64,000 nt of DNA from Pseudodesulfovibrio sp. (GTDB taxonomy: Bacteria; Desulfobacterota; Desulfovibrionia; Desulfovibrionales; Desulfovibrionaceae): assembly GCA_016744135.1 (NCBI GenBank), contig JADGEX010000001.1, positions 2,243,029 to 2,307,028 on the forward strand. The letters run 5' to 3'. The notes below the pieces were generated by a model. That model was not told where the DNA came from and ran no database searches. It saw only the letters and a list, made by a program, of their open reading frames with translations. Shown here piece by piece: positions 53,471-64,000 of this stretch (position 1 is its first letter; every line of letters starts with the position of its first letter). The translations under genes were made by a program, and so were the position numbers.

Positions 53471-55978
53471 TTATTCCAATCCCATACCTGGATGATGTAC
53501 TGCGTCTTCCATGGTTTCGCCGTGGCAGACGACGCAGGTTCCGTTGGTTCCAATGGCTTGAGCTTCATCCATGTATTGGAGCGGCATGACATTGTCGCGA
53601 TCGGATGCCGGGTAGATGGCGTGCGGGCTGCCGTGACAGGCGCCGCAATGCATGGCATCCATCTCGTCGCGTCGAGCCGCATAGAGCGTGGCAGGGCCAT
53701 CGGTCCAGGAGTTGAAAGCCGAGTCGGTTTCCGGTGGTTGGAAATCCACGTGACAGGTCAGACAATCCGGTTCGTTTAACCACGGGGTGCGTGGATTGAT
53801 GGCGTCCTGATTGCCCAGAGTTTGTGGGATGATCAGACCGAGTAATCTGTCAGCGCCGGGAATGGACTGATCCTTTTCGGCCTTGAGTAAGGAGATCGCG
53901 TGATCTTCCATGGCTCCATGGCAGTCTGTGCAGACGAACCCTCCGAGATCGTGCTGTCCGCGCAGGGTGGATTCCGGGTGACATTTGAGACAGGAATCCT
54001 CGGCCTCGCGTCCGGCGAGATACACGGCGTGAATACCGTGAATGGCGGCGGACAGGTTGAGCCGTTTGTTTTTGCCGTCCGTGTCCTGCATCGGGTCGTC
54101 ATGACAGGAGGCACACTCGACTACTCCCTTGCGATTGGAGAGATCGGTGCGGTTCATGCGGTCATGTACAGCCAGAATATTTTCGACCGTGGCGTTGGCA
54201 ACACCTGAGTCACTCTGTGCCCATTCGCCACCGTGACAATTGCGGCATCCCATTTGGTCGGAAGTCGGCAGCGCGACACGGGCAGTGGCCAGAATTTCCC
54301 CGGCGTCGTTGCGTGCTTCAAGGTTGATAACAGGCAATGGATTGTATGCGCCATTGGCCTGAGATTGAATGGCAAGTTTGGCTTCGAATCGTTCGAACTC
54401 TTCGTTGAGGGCGAGTGTGCCGGATAAGGGATTACCCTTGAAACCGTTTTCCACCTGATAGGTAATGACGATGTCTTCAAGCACACGTTCGGGGCCGGGA
54501 CCGCGCAGGATGAGCTGTGCGCGTAACGTATTGGAAGGCGGCAGCAGGGTCCACTTGTCGCTTTGGGCATAGAATCCTGCACCGCGTGCACACCATGCCG
54601 TGAGTACGTATTCCGAAGTATCCGAGCCAAAGGCCACAGGCTCGACCGATTTCAATTCCGGTAATTCTACCGGGTCCATAGGAGCTTTGTTGTTCAGTTC
54701 TTCGCTGATGTACCGGGCCAGAATCATGCGTTCGTCCGGGGTTCCGGCAAAAGGCGGCATGTATTTGTTGATCTTGCCCATGCCCGTGAGGAGAGCGTCC
54801 AACCCGTTGGTGTTGAATACGGCGGTGCGTTTGCGAATATCGTTCATGGGACCGCCGATTGAATGGCAGGCGGAACATTCGAGCTGATACAGGAATGCGC
54901 CGGCTTGTTTCCAGTTGTCTTCGGTGATGCCTTTTTTGAGTTCCGGCGGTGCCCATTTGGCAGAGGCAATGGCTCCGTTCTGGTTGATGATCGGCATATG
55001 CGCCTTGACGATGGACGTTGAATATACCGTATCCCAGATAAGATACGGCTTGCGTCCGGCTTCGCGGACGAATTCAAAGGAGCCGAAAAGTCCTTGTCCG
55101 GCCAGAAGAACAACCAGTGCCAGCGGAAAACTGATGAGCCGTGGGGCTCGGATGGCGAGCAGCAGGCCTCCGATAAGTGTTGCCAGACTGAACATCCAGA
55201 ACCATTGCATGAATACGGCGACACGGTGGGATTTGAATGCGACCATCTCATATTGACCGGCAGGCAGGGCGGCTATGTACCACCAGCCTGAGACGATGAC
55301 GGCCAGTACACCAAGGGTCGTCCAGACTGAGCAGGAGCGCACCGCGAGCATGCGGGTGTCGTCGTCCTTGATGCGTGTAGCTGTGACGAATCCGAAAAGA
55401 CCGGCACAAGCCGCACTGAAGAAAGTGCGGAAGACCAGTGAAGGCCAGAAAGTCGGGTTGAATAAACCATCCCAGAAGTCTTTGGTTTGCAACCAATCTC
55501 CGGGCGTGAGCATGAAGCCGATGATGCCGTTGATGAGAAACAGGGAGAACCAACCGAAGATGAAATAGAGCCAGCCCACGATGACGTGGTCGCGGCGATT
55601 CATGGTGTTCCATGTATAGTAATAGATTATGAGCGCGACAATTTCGCCGAGGAAACAAACCCACTCGGCAGCCCAGCCAAAGACGAATTGGTGGATGAGA
55701 GTGATGGTCGCCTCAGGCGCAATGAGTGCGATGGTGAACCAGATGGCCACGCCGGATACCCCGCCGAAAGCCATGGTCAGAAGTAGGAAGAAACGGGTGT
55801 GTTTTTTGGCCCATTCAAGCAGGTGCACGTTGTTGGTACGGTATGCCGCCTGTTCGGTCAGGACGAGGAACAGTCCGCCACCGACAGCGAAATGGGCTAC
55901 ATAAACATGGATGGTCGCGATAAAGGCGATCCAGAAGCCGCCGGCCAGAGTTGTGAGTTGCCAGATGGGGTATTCCAT
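53471..55978 (-). CDS. Membrane cytochrome: CydA-like domain plus eight CxxCH haem sites
   Basis: This 835-residue protein has about eight membrane helices through residue 330, with conserved His in TIHVYVAHFAVGGG as in the cytochrome bd CydA superfamily. A mono-haem segment follows (CSACH at Cys368, then MPPF). The C-terminal multihaem domain has seven further sites (CRNCH, CASCH, CLKCH, CTDCH, CLTCH, CGACH, CVVCH). It is likely an electron-transfer protein of the inner membrane with a periplasmic cytochrome part. Its 347-residue membrane partner is encoded three bases upstream. Electron acceptor unknown: O2 reduction as in c-haem bd-like enzymes or other acceptors are both possible. Confidence 0.82.
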   Translation of the reverse strand: MEYPIWQLTTLAGGFWIAFIATIHVYVAHFAVGGGLFLVLTEQAAYRTNNVHLLEWAKKHTRFFLLLTMAFGGVSGVAIWFTIALIAPEATITLIHQFVFGWAAEWVCFLGEIVALIIYYYTWNTMNRRDHVIVGWLYFIFGWFSLFLINGIIGFMLTPGDWLQTKDFWDGLFNPTFWPSLVFRTFFSAACAGLFGFVTATRIKDDDTRMLAVRSCSVWTTLGVLAVIVSGWWYIAALPAGQYEMVAFKSHRVAVFMQWFWMFSLATLIGGLLLAIRAPRLISFPLALVVLLAGQGLFGSFEFVREAGRKPYLIWDTVYSTSIVKAHMPIINQNGAIASAKWAPPELKKGITEDNWKQAGAFLYQLECSACHSIGGPMNDIRKRTAVFNTNGLDALLTGMGKINKYMPPFAGTPDERMILARYISEELNNKAPMDPVELPELKSVEPVAFGSDTSEYVLTAWCARGAGFYAQSDKWTLLPPSNTLRAQLILRGPGPERVLEDIVITYQVENGFKGNPLSGTLALNEEFERFEAKLAIQSQANGAYNPLPVINLEARNDAGEILATARVALPTSDQMGCRNCHGGEWAQSDSGVANATVENILAVHDRMNRTDLSNRKGVVECASCHDDPMQDTDGKNKRLNLSAAIHGIHAVYLAGREAEDSCLKCHPESTLRGQHDLGGFVCTDCHGAMEDHAISLLKAEKDQSIPGADRLLGLIIPQTLGNQDAINPRTPWLNEPDCLTCHVDFQPPETDSAFNSWTDGPATLYAARRDEMDAMHCGACHGSPHAIYPASDRDNVMPLQYMDEAQAIGTNGTCVVCHGETMEDAVHHPGMGLE

Positions 55979-55981
55979 GAC

Positions 55982-57025
55982 TTAGCTCCTCCCCTGACGT
56001 GAATTGAAGTAGAGTTTGATCATGTAGGCCATGGCAGCGAGGCCTACGATCAGGAATCCGAGGAAAAGATAGAAGGAGCCGTAGCGACCAGTTACTGGTG
56101 TGGACTCGATGGAGAACCACGGCGCAATGTACAGGGTGCGCAACCAATGGCGGGTGCATACCATGAAGAAGACAGTGATGATCGCCCAGATGGTGGCTTT
56201 TTTCGGTTCTTTTTTGAAGCCTGCGATGAGCATGAATGCGGCGGCGATCAGTGAAGCGATTAACGTCCCGGTAGCCGGGATGTTCCGTCCCATGAATGCG
56301 AGAAGGATATCCTGAGGCAGTGCGGCCAGAAACCAGATGCCTACGGCCAGATTAACGAGAGTTGCACGGGTGAACCAGAGCATGCCGGTGTCGATCATAT
56401 CGTCGTTGGTTCGGACCTGACCAAGCAGGGCTACGAACAGCCCGCCGATGGCGAGTGCTCCGGTCATGAAGTGCAGAAACCGGGGGTAAATGACCGGGTC
56501 TGACCAATTGAGAAAAGCGCCATCTGTGTTGAAGTATTTCAGCCATGTTTCGGGCTGCAACATGATGGTCATGTTGTTGGAGAACATCCAGCCCACGTAG
56601 AGCAGGCCAAGAATGGATGCTGCGAAGAGTGCGGTGCGGACTGCGTTGCTCATGGATTCGTATTTGAATTTGTAGATGTAGAATCCGTAGTAGGAGAACA
56701 TCAGGGCCGCGATTACGGCGAGCCACCAGCCGCCCATGAGGACGGAGCTGACGTAGTCGAAGTGGCCGTAGTTGACCTGAAGGAAGAGCAGTGGGGCCAC
56801 GCCCATGTTGATGGTCAGAGCAAGCAAGGGCGGCAGCTTCATGCCGACTTCACGGATTATAACCCTTTGACCTCGAAGGCTTTTTGTCAAGCCTATGACT
56901 GCAGAGCCAAGTAGGGCATTCATGAAGAGCAGGTGAGCCGTGAGGGTAACGATGAGCAGGACATCGAACCATGCCCAATGGATGGGTACAGGTTCGGCCA
57001 ATGGAATGAGCGATGCGGGATTCAC
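55982..57025 (-). CDS. Polytopic membrane partner of the CydA-like cytochrome
   Basis: This 347-residue protein has about nine hydrophobic helices, including LLALTINMGVAPLLFLQVNY and LHFMTGALAIGGLFVAL with conserved His and Asn. It may be a CydA/CydB-like companion binding haem b. The stop is three bases from the start of the cytochrome gene, with GGAGGAG between, so they are one operon. The symmetrical promoter at 57065-57094 is immediately upstream. Confidence 0.7.
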   Translation of the reverse strand: MNPASLIPLAEPVPIHWAWFDVLLIVTLTAHLLFMNALLGSAVIGLTKSLRGQRVIIREVGMKLPPLLALTINMGVAPLLFLQVNYGHFDYVSSVLMGGWWLAVIAALMFSYYGFYIYKFKYESMSNAVRTALFAASILGLLYVGWMFSNNMTIMLQPETWLKYFNTDGAFLNWSDPVIYPRFLHFMTGALAIGGLFVALLGQVRTNDDMIDTGMLWFTRATLVNLAVGIWFLAALPQDILLAFMGRNIPATGTLIASLIAAAFMLIAGFKKEPKKATIWAIITVFFMVCTRHWLRTLYIAPWFSIESTPVTGRYGSFYLFLGFLIVGLAAMAYMIKLYFNSRQGRS

Positions 57026-57064
57026 AGAGTCTCTCCTTCATATTTATTCGGGCTGTGAACCGTA

Positions 57065-57094
57065 TTGTATATGGTAATTATTGTTAGTATACAA
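57065..57094. promoter_or_regulatory. Symmetric, possibly bidirectional promoter or operator
   Basis: TTGTATA (57065-57071), a 16-nt spacer and TATACAA (57088-57094) form a perfect 7-bp inverted repeat. On the minus strand it reads TTGTAT-N17-TATACA 41 bases before the membrane partner gene; on the plus strand the same, 119 bases before the chemotaxis receptor gene. This could drive both divergent operons or bind a dimeric regulator. Confidence 0.5.
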
Positions 57095-57212
57095 CATTCT
57101 TTTTCCTTGTCTTTGGTCTGACACTAGCAAAAAGTTTAATTATCATAGTGGTAAAAGGTTTAGTATAAGTGTATGGATTAAATAAATCATTTTTTGAAAT
57201 ACAGGGGGCGGT

Positions 57213-59381
57213 ATGAAAATTGGTTTTAAGATAACTTTTCTTGGCACAATTCTAATAGGGCTGACTGTGGCGTGTATCCTTGGCATTTTGCTTTGGCAGA
57301 GTGGCAATATGCAGAAAACGTTGACGGAAAGTTTTGATAAGCAGGCTCGACACGAAGTGGAGTTGGCCGTTGTCGATGCCGGTAACATGTTGGCGACCCA
57401 GCACGCCACTTTGGCGAAGCAATTGGAGAATGACATGCATGTCGTTCTCGATATTGTTCAACGAAATGGGGGCTTTCATCTGTTGGATGAAACCGTTGAC
57501 TGGAAGGCTGTGAATCAGATTTCAAAAAATTCTTCGACGGTTTTTCTCGACAAGATGGCTCTTGGAACAGAATGGCTTGGTCAAAATGCCGACCCGAATG
57601 TTTCGACACCCATGGTGGACGAAATCATGAAGATGACAGGAACCACCTGTACTGTTTTTCAGACCATGAATTCTCAAGGTGACCTGTTGAGGGTCGCGAC
57701 CAATATCCTTAAGACAGACGGTAATCGTGCTGTTGGGACGTTTATCCCCAGCTCCAGTATCGTGGCTCAAACGGTGAAGTCCGGGCAGACTTTTCGGGGG
57801 ACGGCTTTTGTGGTCAATGCGTGGTACCTGACGCAGTACAGGCCCATCAAGGATGCGTCCGGTACGGTGATAGGTTGTCTCTATGTCGGTATCTTGCAGG
57901 AGGGTGTGCAGGAATTGCGACAGGGCATCAAGTCCGTTGTGCTCGGTGAAACCGGGTATATGGCCGTTTTGGGAGGTCCGGGCAAGGGTGAGGGCGTGAT
58001 CAAAATGCATAAGGATAAGTCGCTTGAGGGGCAGAGTATGCTTCAAACAACTGATGCAGAGGGCAATTCTGTTTTTAAAGAATTGATCGAAGCCGCCAAG
58101 GCGAATGACGGCAAACCCGTAACCAGAGCGGCTATGCTTGCCGAGCGTGGAAGTGTTGAACCTCGTGCAGTTTTATTGAGTGCAACGTATTTCAAGCCTT
58201 GGAATTGGGTTATCGTAGGCACCGGGTATGTGGAAGAGTTCCTTGGCGGCAAGAGGGCTGCGGATGCGGCATTGGACAGCACGACGTGGTGGACCATACT
58301 GATAGGTGTGGTCATGCTTGTGATTGGCGTGTTGGTCTTTTTCTTCTTTGCCAACAAGATGAGCCGTTCCATCGGCCAGGCTGTGTCTGTTATGTCCGAG
58401 ATTAGTCAGGGAAATCTGGATGTTCCCGCGCTTGATGCGGATACGAGTCGATTTAGGGACGAACTGGATGAGCTGGGTGAATCGGTTAACGCCATGGGTG
58501 AGCGGCTTCGTGACATTGTGCATAATGTCCAATCCTCTGCGCAGAGTGTGACTCAGGGTAGCGCCGAATTGGCGAATACCTCGCAGTCGATTTCCGCAGG
58601 CGCATCCAATCAAGCTGCTTCTGTTGAAGAAGTCTCGGCTTCCATGGAAGAGATGACCTCCAATATTGAGCAGAATACAGAGAACGCTCAACAGACTGAA
58701 GGCATTGCGCGGCAGGCTGCGGGCGATGCTTCCAAGGGCGGTGAGTCGGTGAGTCGGACGGTGGATGCCATGCGTCAGATCGCCGACAAGATCGCGATTA
58801 TTGAGGAAATAGCCCGTCAGACAAACCTGTTGGCATTGAACGCGGCTATCGAAGCTGCCCGCGCCGGTGAACATGGCAAGGGCTTTGCGGTTGTTGCCGC
58901 CGAAGTGCGTAAGTTGGCAGAACGAAGCGGCGTTGCTGCCGCCGAGATCAGTGAGCTTTCGGCCAGCAGTGTCGATATCGCAGAACAGGCCGGGAAGATG
59001 TTGGGCAAGATGGTTCCAGATATCACCCGGACTGCCGAACTCGTTTTGGAGATATCCACGGCTAGCCATGAGCAGACCACTGGTTCATCCCAAATCAAGA
59101 ACGCCATTCTCGAATTGGACCGTGTGGTGCAGCAGAACTCGGCAGAGTCTGAAGAATTGGCTGCTTCGTCCGAAGAACTGGCTGGTCATGCCGCTCAGTT
59201 GCAGCAGGTTATCGGTTTCTTTCGGCTTCGTGCAGGAACGACTGCCCCGTCTGCATCGGTCAGCGTTAACCGTACCAATTCGCCCAAGCCGTTGCCTTCT
59301 GCTTCTCCCAAAACATCCCCGACTCCGTCCGGTATGAATCTGGATATGGGGGAAGATGACTCTGGGTTCGAGCGTTTTTAG
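57213..59381 (+). CDS. Methyl-accepting chemotaxis protein with Cache-type sensor
   Basis: This 722-residue receptor has a membrane helix at about residues 7-28 and a periplasmic Cache domain of the Cache3/Cache2 fusion type ([50 protein letters not shown]). A second helix lies near 355-378. HAMP and the signalling domain follow, with the hairpin [19 protein letters not shown] and [16 protein letters not shown]. The C-terminus ends in GFERF, without a CheR-docking Trp. AGGGGGCGG lies upstream of the ATG. It is divergent from the cytochrome operon. Confidence 0.92.
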   Translation: MKIGFKITFLGTILIGLTVACILGILLWQSGNMQKTLTESFDKQARHEVELAVVDAGNMLATQHATLAKQLENDMHVVLDIVQRNGGFHLLDETVDWKAVNQISKNSSTVFLDKMALGTEWLGQNADPNVSTPMVDEIMKMTGTTCTVFQTMNSQGDLLRVATNILKTDGNRAVGTFIPSSSIVAQTVKSGQTFRGTAFVVNAWYLTQYRPIKDASGTVIGCLYVGILQEGVQELRQGIKSVVLGETGYMAVLGGPGKGEGVIKMHKDKSLEGQSMLQTTDAEGNSVFKELIEAAKANDGKPVTRAAMLAERGSVEPRAVLLSATYFKPWNWVIVGTGYVEEFLGGKRAADAALDSTTWWTILIGVVMLVIGVLVFFFFANKMSRSIGQAVSVMSEISQGNLDVPALDADTSRFRDELDELGESVNAMGERLRDIVHNVQSSAQSVTQGSAELANTSQSISAGASNQAASVEEVSASMEEMTSNIEQNTENAQQTEGIARQAAGDASKGGESVSRTVDAMRQIADKIAIIEEIARQTNLLALNAAIEAARAGEHGKGFAVVAAEVRKLAERSGVAAAEISELSASSVDIAEQAGKMLGKMVPDITRTAELVLEISTASHEQTTGSSQIKNAILELDRVVQQNSAESEELAASSEELAGHAAQLQQVIGFFRLRAGTTAPSASVSVNRTNSPKPLPSASPKTSPTPSGMNLDMGEDDSGFERF

Positions 59382-59403
59382 TTGTGTAAGTAATACTTTG
59401 TCG

Positions 59404-59442
59404 AGGTCCGTGCTGCATTGTGTGGCGCGGGCCTTGTTTTTT
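59404..59442 (+). terminator. Rho-independent terminator after the chemotaxis gene
   Basis: A 10-bp stem, AGGTCCGTGC (59404-59413) with GCGCGGGCCT (59425-59434) allowing G-U, is followed by TGTTTTTT. Confidence 0.75.
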
Positions 59443-59481
59443 GGGTAAAAAGAAGAGAAAGTCCCCTCCAAGGAGAACCAT

Positions 59482-60252
59482 ATGGGCAAGATACTGCTTT
59501 TCGATGCCGGGAATACCAACACCAAACTTTGTCTGGCCGATGATCAAGGGCTGGGCGAGAGTTATACCCTGCCAACACGTCCGGCCAATACCGATGATGA
59601 TTGGGGACTCAAAATCGAGTCTATTTTGCTCCGTGAGGATGTGGACCCGGCAGACATTGAAGCCTGCGTTATTTCCAGCGTGGTGCCGCCGCTCGATCCG
59701 CTTATTTCCCGCATGGCGCGACGTTTTCTCAACTGTGAGGCGCTTTTTGCCGCCCGCGATTTGCCCATTGATATGGACAATGAATACGCTCGTCCAGAAC
59801 AGGTGGGAGCGGATATATTGGTCGGGTGTTACTCAGCACGCATGACCTATGACGACAAGAATCTCATCGTTATCGATTTCGGCACAGCTACGACCTTGGC
59901 CTGTGTCCAAAACACCGCGTTCAAGGGCGGGCTTATCTGTCCCGGCGTCCTGTCGTCTGCTGGAGCTTTGGCCGGAGGTACGGCAAAGCTTCCCAAGGTT
60001 GATCTGACGGTATCTGATGAGTCCTTGATGTGGGGTAAGACTACAGAAGAGTGTCTTAATCAAGGCCTTGTATTCGGGTTTGCATCCATGATTGATGGCC
60101 TTGTCGACAAGTTGTCAGTTCAATTGAAAGATCCTTTTGTGGTGGCAACAGGTGGCTTGGCTCGGACCATTGCACAGGTTTCCGATTCCATTGATGAACT
60201 GCGTCCCGATCTGGTCATGGAAGGATTGTGGATGGCGTATTATAATCGGTAG
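59482..60252 (+). CDS. coaX: Type III pantothenate kinase
   Basis: This 256-residue ASKHA-fold kinase makes 4'-phosphopantothenate in CoA synthesis. The nucleotide loop is DAGNTNTK near the N-terminus, with IDFGTATTLAC for the second Asp and GLICPGVLSS after it. CoaX enzymes use a monovalent cation and are not inhibited by CoA. AAGGAG precedes the ATG at 59482. It is followed by a lipoprotein gene after 30 bases. Confidence 0.93.
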   Translation: MGKILLFDAGNTNTKLCLADDQGLGESYTLPTRPANTDDDWGLKIESILLREDVDPADIEACVISSVVPPLDPLISRMARRFLNCEALFAARDLPIDMDNEYARPEQVGADILVGCYSARMTYDDKNLIVIDFGTATTLACVQNTAFKGGLICPGVLSSAGALAGGTAKLPKVDLTVSDESLMWGKTTEECLNQGLVFGFASMIDGLVDKLSVQLKDPFVVATGGLARTIAQVSDSIDELRPDLVMEGLWMAYYNR

Positions 60253-60282
60253 CAGCGTTTTCATTTTGAAATTGGAGATATC

Positions 60283-60873
60283 ATGTTCAAACACATATCA
60301 CTCATTCTACTGTTGCTTTTCCTTTTGATTGGTTGCGCGGAAAAGAAAGTTGGAACAACCTCTCTTGTTTCGGCGACACTTCCCTATTCCATATATCTTC
60401 CAAGTGACTGGAAAGCCATTCCAGACAGCAAGGTCCTGTCGTCAGATTTCAAAGCCTTTGCCACATTGGAGGATGGTGTTTTTGGAGGTGCATATACCGG
60501 AGCACCAACGGCAGATATCCGTCTTCCGCTGATGGGTTTTACACAACTGAATACCGGCAAGGTGTCAGTTTCCGAGTTCTATTTCGTGGCGGACGGGATA
60601 GACGGTTTGATGATGAAAATGTTTGGGGATGAGAATTTGAAAGCAGTAGTGAATGGGAAAAAATTTGATGAAAAGAGAAAATGTGTTTTGATGGATACGA
60701 CAGTTTTTTACGAAGGTGGCCTTTCTCTTGATATTGATTACGCCATGTTTTTTACTGAAAAGGGGATGTTGTTGGCTTTTGGTGCCGCTGCTCCTCAGGA
60801 CAGGCAGACAAAAGACGTCTTTAAGCGCGCTTTTGCGAACTTGATTCTTTCGCCGGAACTTCAGTATCAATAG
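60283..60873 (+). CDS. Lipoprotein of unknown function
   Basis: This 196-residue protein has a lipoprotein signal peptide ending in lipobox LIGC (Cys18), followed by AEKK. The mature protein is mostly beta-like with a C-terminal helix and no known motif. GGAG precedes the ATG. Expected on the inner or outer membrane, facing the periplasm. Confidence 0.65.
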   Translation: MFKHISLILLLLFLLIGCAEKKVGTTSLVSATLPYSIYLPSDWKAIPDSKVLSSDFKAFATLEDGVFGGAYTGAPTADIRLPLMGFTQLNTGKVSVSEFYFVADGIDGLMMKMFGDENLKAVVNGKKFDEKRKCVLMDTTVFYEGGLSLDIDYAMFFTEKGMLLAFGAAAPQDRQTKDVFKRAFANLILSPELQYQ

Positions 60874-60991
60874 TCTCTCTCTGTGAAATAATAACTGCGT
60901 TCACCCAATGGGGCATATATAGAATTGAGCATTGTAGGGTTTTCATCTAGAGTCCTGCAATCAAGACGTTAATTTTTTTCATCAATCATAG

Positions 60992-62290
<1,299 letters not shown>

Positions 62291-62306
62291 AAGAACGCAT
62301 CACATA

Positions 62307-62338
62307 ACGGGCCGCTCATATGAGCGGCCCTTTTTTTT
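62307..62338 (+). terminator. Rho-independent terminator of enolase
   Basis: The 22-bp perfect palindrome GGGCCGCTCAT/ATGAGCGGCCC (62309-62330) is followed by eight T's. Confidence 0.9.
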
Positions 62339-62352
62339 ACCCGGAGGTTTGA

Positions 62353-62763
62353 ATGAAGAAATCGTTGTATTCCCTGCTTACACTGACTTTTCTGCTTCTT
62401 GCTGCCAATGCCTTTGCCGGTGATATCCCGGATATGAAAGGGACCTGGGTTTGCGATGCAACGGTTGTGGCGAGTGTGGAGCGGGGGATTTATGAAAATC
62501 AGTCAGCTAAAAGTACTCTTGTTATCGAAGAGCAACAGGGCCGTGTTTTTACGGGGCATAAAACGTGGGTCGTGAAAGGAAAAATATTTACCGAAAAAAT
62601 CGTGGGCGGCATCGCCTCGGACGGTGAAATTTATATTTCTGAAGAGAATGACGGCCAGATTTTGGGCGACCTCAACAAACGTGGCGATTCATTTGTGGTT
62701 TTTTATGTGGAGAGCGGTTCCACGGCCAAGGTCGTTGAATTGACATACAAGAAGGCTCAATAG
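62353..62763 (+). CDS. Secreted protein of unknown function
   Basis: This 136-residue protein has a signal peptide (MKKSLYS, hydrophobic, cleavage near AFA). The mature part looks beta-rich and lipocalin-like or avidin-like: MKGTWVCDAT near the start, then IVGGIASDGEIYIS and GDLNKRGDSFVVFYVE with regular alternation. No family is certain. GGAGG lies upstream of the ATG at 62353. It is bounded by two strong terminators. Confidence 0.6.
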   Translation: MKKSLYSLLTLTFLLLAANAFAGDIPDMKGTWVCDATVVASVERGIYENQSAKSTLVIEEQQGRVFTGHKTWVVKGKIFTEKIVGGIASDGEIYISEENDGQILGDLNKRGDSFVVFYVESGSTAKVVELTYKKAQ

Positions 62764-62787
62764 CCGTCCTCATATATCCAAGCAATG

Positions 62788-62820
62788 AAAAGGGCACTTC
62801 CATATGAAGTGCCCTTTTTT
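62788..62820. terminator. Bidirectional terminator between the secreted protein and the MATE gene
   Basis: AAAAGGGCACTTC (62788-62800) and GAAGTGCCCTTTT (62804-62816) flank CAT and are followed by T's; A's precede, so it can stop transcription from both sides. Confidence 0.85.
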
Positions 62821-64000
62821 TATGTTGGAACGGCGACCTCGGGCCTGACGTATCGGTGTCTGTACTTCATGAAGAAGAATATAGACATTCCAACTGCCGC
62901 GATTTCTGACATGGGCACGGAGAGCCAGACTCCGGTTAGACCGAATAGTGGCGGCAGAAGTACGATGAATCCCAGAGTGAAGACAAAGGACTTTAGAAAG
63001 GAAATGAGTGCGGATATTTTGCCGTTGTTTACGGAAGTGAAGAATCCCGAAGCGAGAATGCTGACGCCTTCGAGTAGGAAGCTGAAAGCGAAGATTGCCA
63101 GTGCGCCTTCGGCAATGGTTATTACGGCCTGTTCGTCTTTGGCAAAGAGTCTGATGATGTCACTTCCGTAAAATCTGGCAACGAGGAATGAGAGAATGGA
63201 TGTTCCCACCATGATCAGTGCCGACGTGCGAACCAGTTCTCTGATCTTGGCGAAGTTACGTCTCCCATAGTTGAAGCTTATGGCTGGGGATACCCCGATG
63301 CTCAGGCCGATATGTACCGAAGACAGGAGATAGTATGTGTACATCATGATGGAGAGTGCGGCCACGCCGTATTCACCAGCATAGGAGAGTACAACGTAGT
63401 TGAAAACAAGCGTCTTCACGCCTGCCGATAGTTCAGACACCATCTCGGATGATCCATTGACCATGGCATTTCTCAGAAATCGGAAATCCATGGTGGGGCG
63501 TGCAAAACGGAGCATCCGCGCCTTGAAAATGAAATAGTAGATGCCGATGGCAACGGCAACGGCGATGCCTGCGCTGGAGGCGAGACCTGCCCCGCTGATT
63601 CCCATGTCGAACTTGGCGATGAGGATATAGTCTAACGTAGCATTGGTCAGTCCTGCACCAACGGTGGTGCAGAATGCCCAGCCGGGGCTGCCGTCCAGAC
63701 GCATGAAATATTCGACGGTCACTTGCAGTATGACCGCACCTAATCCATAGATGATCGCGTTTAGATAGCTTATGCAATAGGGCAGAAGCTTGTCGGTTGC
63801 CCCGAGAAGAAGTGCTACTCTGTCAGTGCCCATTCCCTTGACCAGAAGAATGATCCCCACCATCAGGAAGAGAAGCACGCTAACGGTTAACGTGAAGTGT
63901 GCGAAGGCTTTTTCCGATTGTTGCTTACCGAGTTCAATGCCGATGATGGCGCTGGCTCCGGCGGCAAACATGACGCCTACTCCAAAAGTGAGGCAGAAAA
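62820..64000 (-). CDS. MATE-family efflux transporter, 5'-truncated by the window edge
   Basis: The C-terminal part, at least 390 residues, of a polytopic membrane transporter of the multidrug and toxin extrusion family. It has repeated hydrophobic helices, GVGVMFAAGASAIIGIELGK near the edge, and the internal pattern GLTNATLDYILIAKFDMGISGAG in the middle with the family-typical DxxL and Asn/Gly. The frame stays open from 63971 (a Met) to base 64000 (TFGVGVM). The start is therefore outside the window; a full protein of about 440-460 residues would lack only some 50. Na+ or H+ driven export is a family inference. Confidence 0.88.
   Translation of the reverse strand, partial: FCLTFGVGVMFAAGASAIIGIELGKQQSEKAFAHFTLTVSVLLFLMVGIILLVKGMGTDRVALLLGATDKLLPYCISYLNAIIYGLGAVILQVTVEYFMRLDGSPGWAFCTTVGAGLTNATLDYILIAKFDMGISGAGLASSAGIAVAVAIGIYYFIFKARMLRFARPTMDFRFLRNAMVNGSSEMVSELSAGVKTLVFNYVVLSYAGEYGVAALSIMMYTYYLLSSVHIGLSIGVSPAISFNYGRRNFAKIRELVRTSALIMVGTSILSFLVARFYGSDIIRLFAKDEQAVITIAEGALAIFAFSFLLEGVSILASGFFTSVNNGKISALISFLKSFVFTLGFIVLLPPLFGLTGVWLSVPMSEIAAVGMSIFFFMKYRHRYVRPEVAVPT

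Noticed and set aside
53246..53779. 177-residue ORF on the plus strand across the end of the repeat and the cytochrome gene
   Set aside because: The second half is antisense to the conserved cytochrome C-terminus and the first half is repeat sequence; no motif or Shine-Dalgarno.
58173..59069. 298-residue ORF on the minus strand
   Set aside because: Shadow of the chemoreceptor signalling domain, which is strongly conserved in the sense direction.

Overview
The window looks like chromosomal DNA of a Gram-negative, Desulfovibrio-like deltaproteobacterium (Desulfovibrionales, possibly Pseudodesulfovibrio). This is inferred from gene content: a DUF4390 protein with an NtrY-like kinase, a large membrane-anchored c-type cytochrome with eight CxxCH motifs, a BamA-type outer membrane protein, a type III pantothenate kinase, and intergenic repeats of a style I associate with this group. 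No rRNA, tRNA, insertion sequence, integrase, phage gene or CRISPR array was seen. Both ends cut through genes: deoB on the left, a MATE transporter on the right.

Layout. Positions 1-2772 hold the end of deoB and an NfeD/SPFH membrane pair. Positions 3449-6403 are a compact metal(loid) and redox cassette: ArsR repressor, ArsP/SO_0444-type permease, two thioredoxin-fold proteins and a CcdA-like electron carrier. Positions 6547-20856 are mostly housekeeping and stress genes: universal stress protein, DUF4390 with NtrY-like kinase, TIGR01777 epimerase, peroxiredoxin, PreP-type M16C protease, methyltransferase, NtrX-like sigma-54 regulator, geranylgeranyl-reductase-like flavoprotein and an outer membrane beta-barrel.

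Positions 21051-46442 are dominated by surface-glycan genes, with nadE embedded. The block starts with a Maf/DUF115 protein of the type linked to flagellin glycosylation. It contains GT4 and GT2 glycosyltransferases and a long + strand run (29510-44575). That run encodes a 3-dehydrogenase/N-acetyltransferase fusion, a radical SAM protein, a DegT aminotransferase, AsnB, a WbpG-like N-acetyl sugar amidotransferase, HisH and HisF homologues, a sulfotransferase-like protein, a polytopic membrane protein, a CMP-sugar synthetase and three unrecognised or barely recognised proteins. Together they suggest synthesis of a 2,3-diacetamido uronic acid derivative carrying an acetamidino group, plus a CMP-activated sugar, and their transfer to a surface structure. 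Two paralogous proteins (24516-25640 and 43460-44575), each joining a PglD-like nucleotide-binding domain to an SGNH-like domain, sit on the two sides of this block.

Positions 46731-64000 return to core functions: an Elp3-like radical SAM protein, an amidohydrolase, pyrB-pyrC, an HD protein resembling a degenerate CCA-adding enzyme, a CydA-like/octaheme cytochrome operon divergent from a chemotaxis receptor, coaX, a lipoprotein, enolase and the MATE transporter.

The most unusual non-coding signal is a composite element of about 371 nt present twice (15259-15629, minus sense; 53096-53467, plus sense). Each copy fills the space between two convergent genes, and its hairpins show compensatory base changes. 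Shorter relatives occur at about 6482-6536 and 49050-49310.
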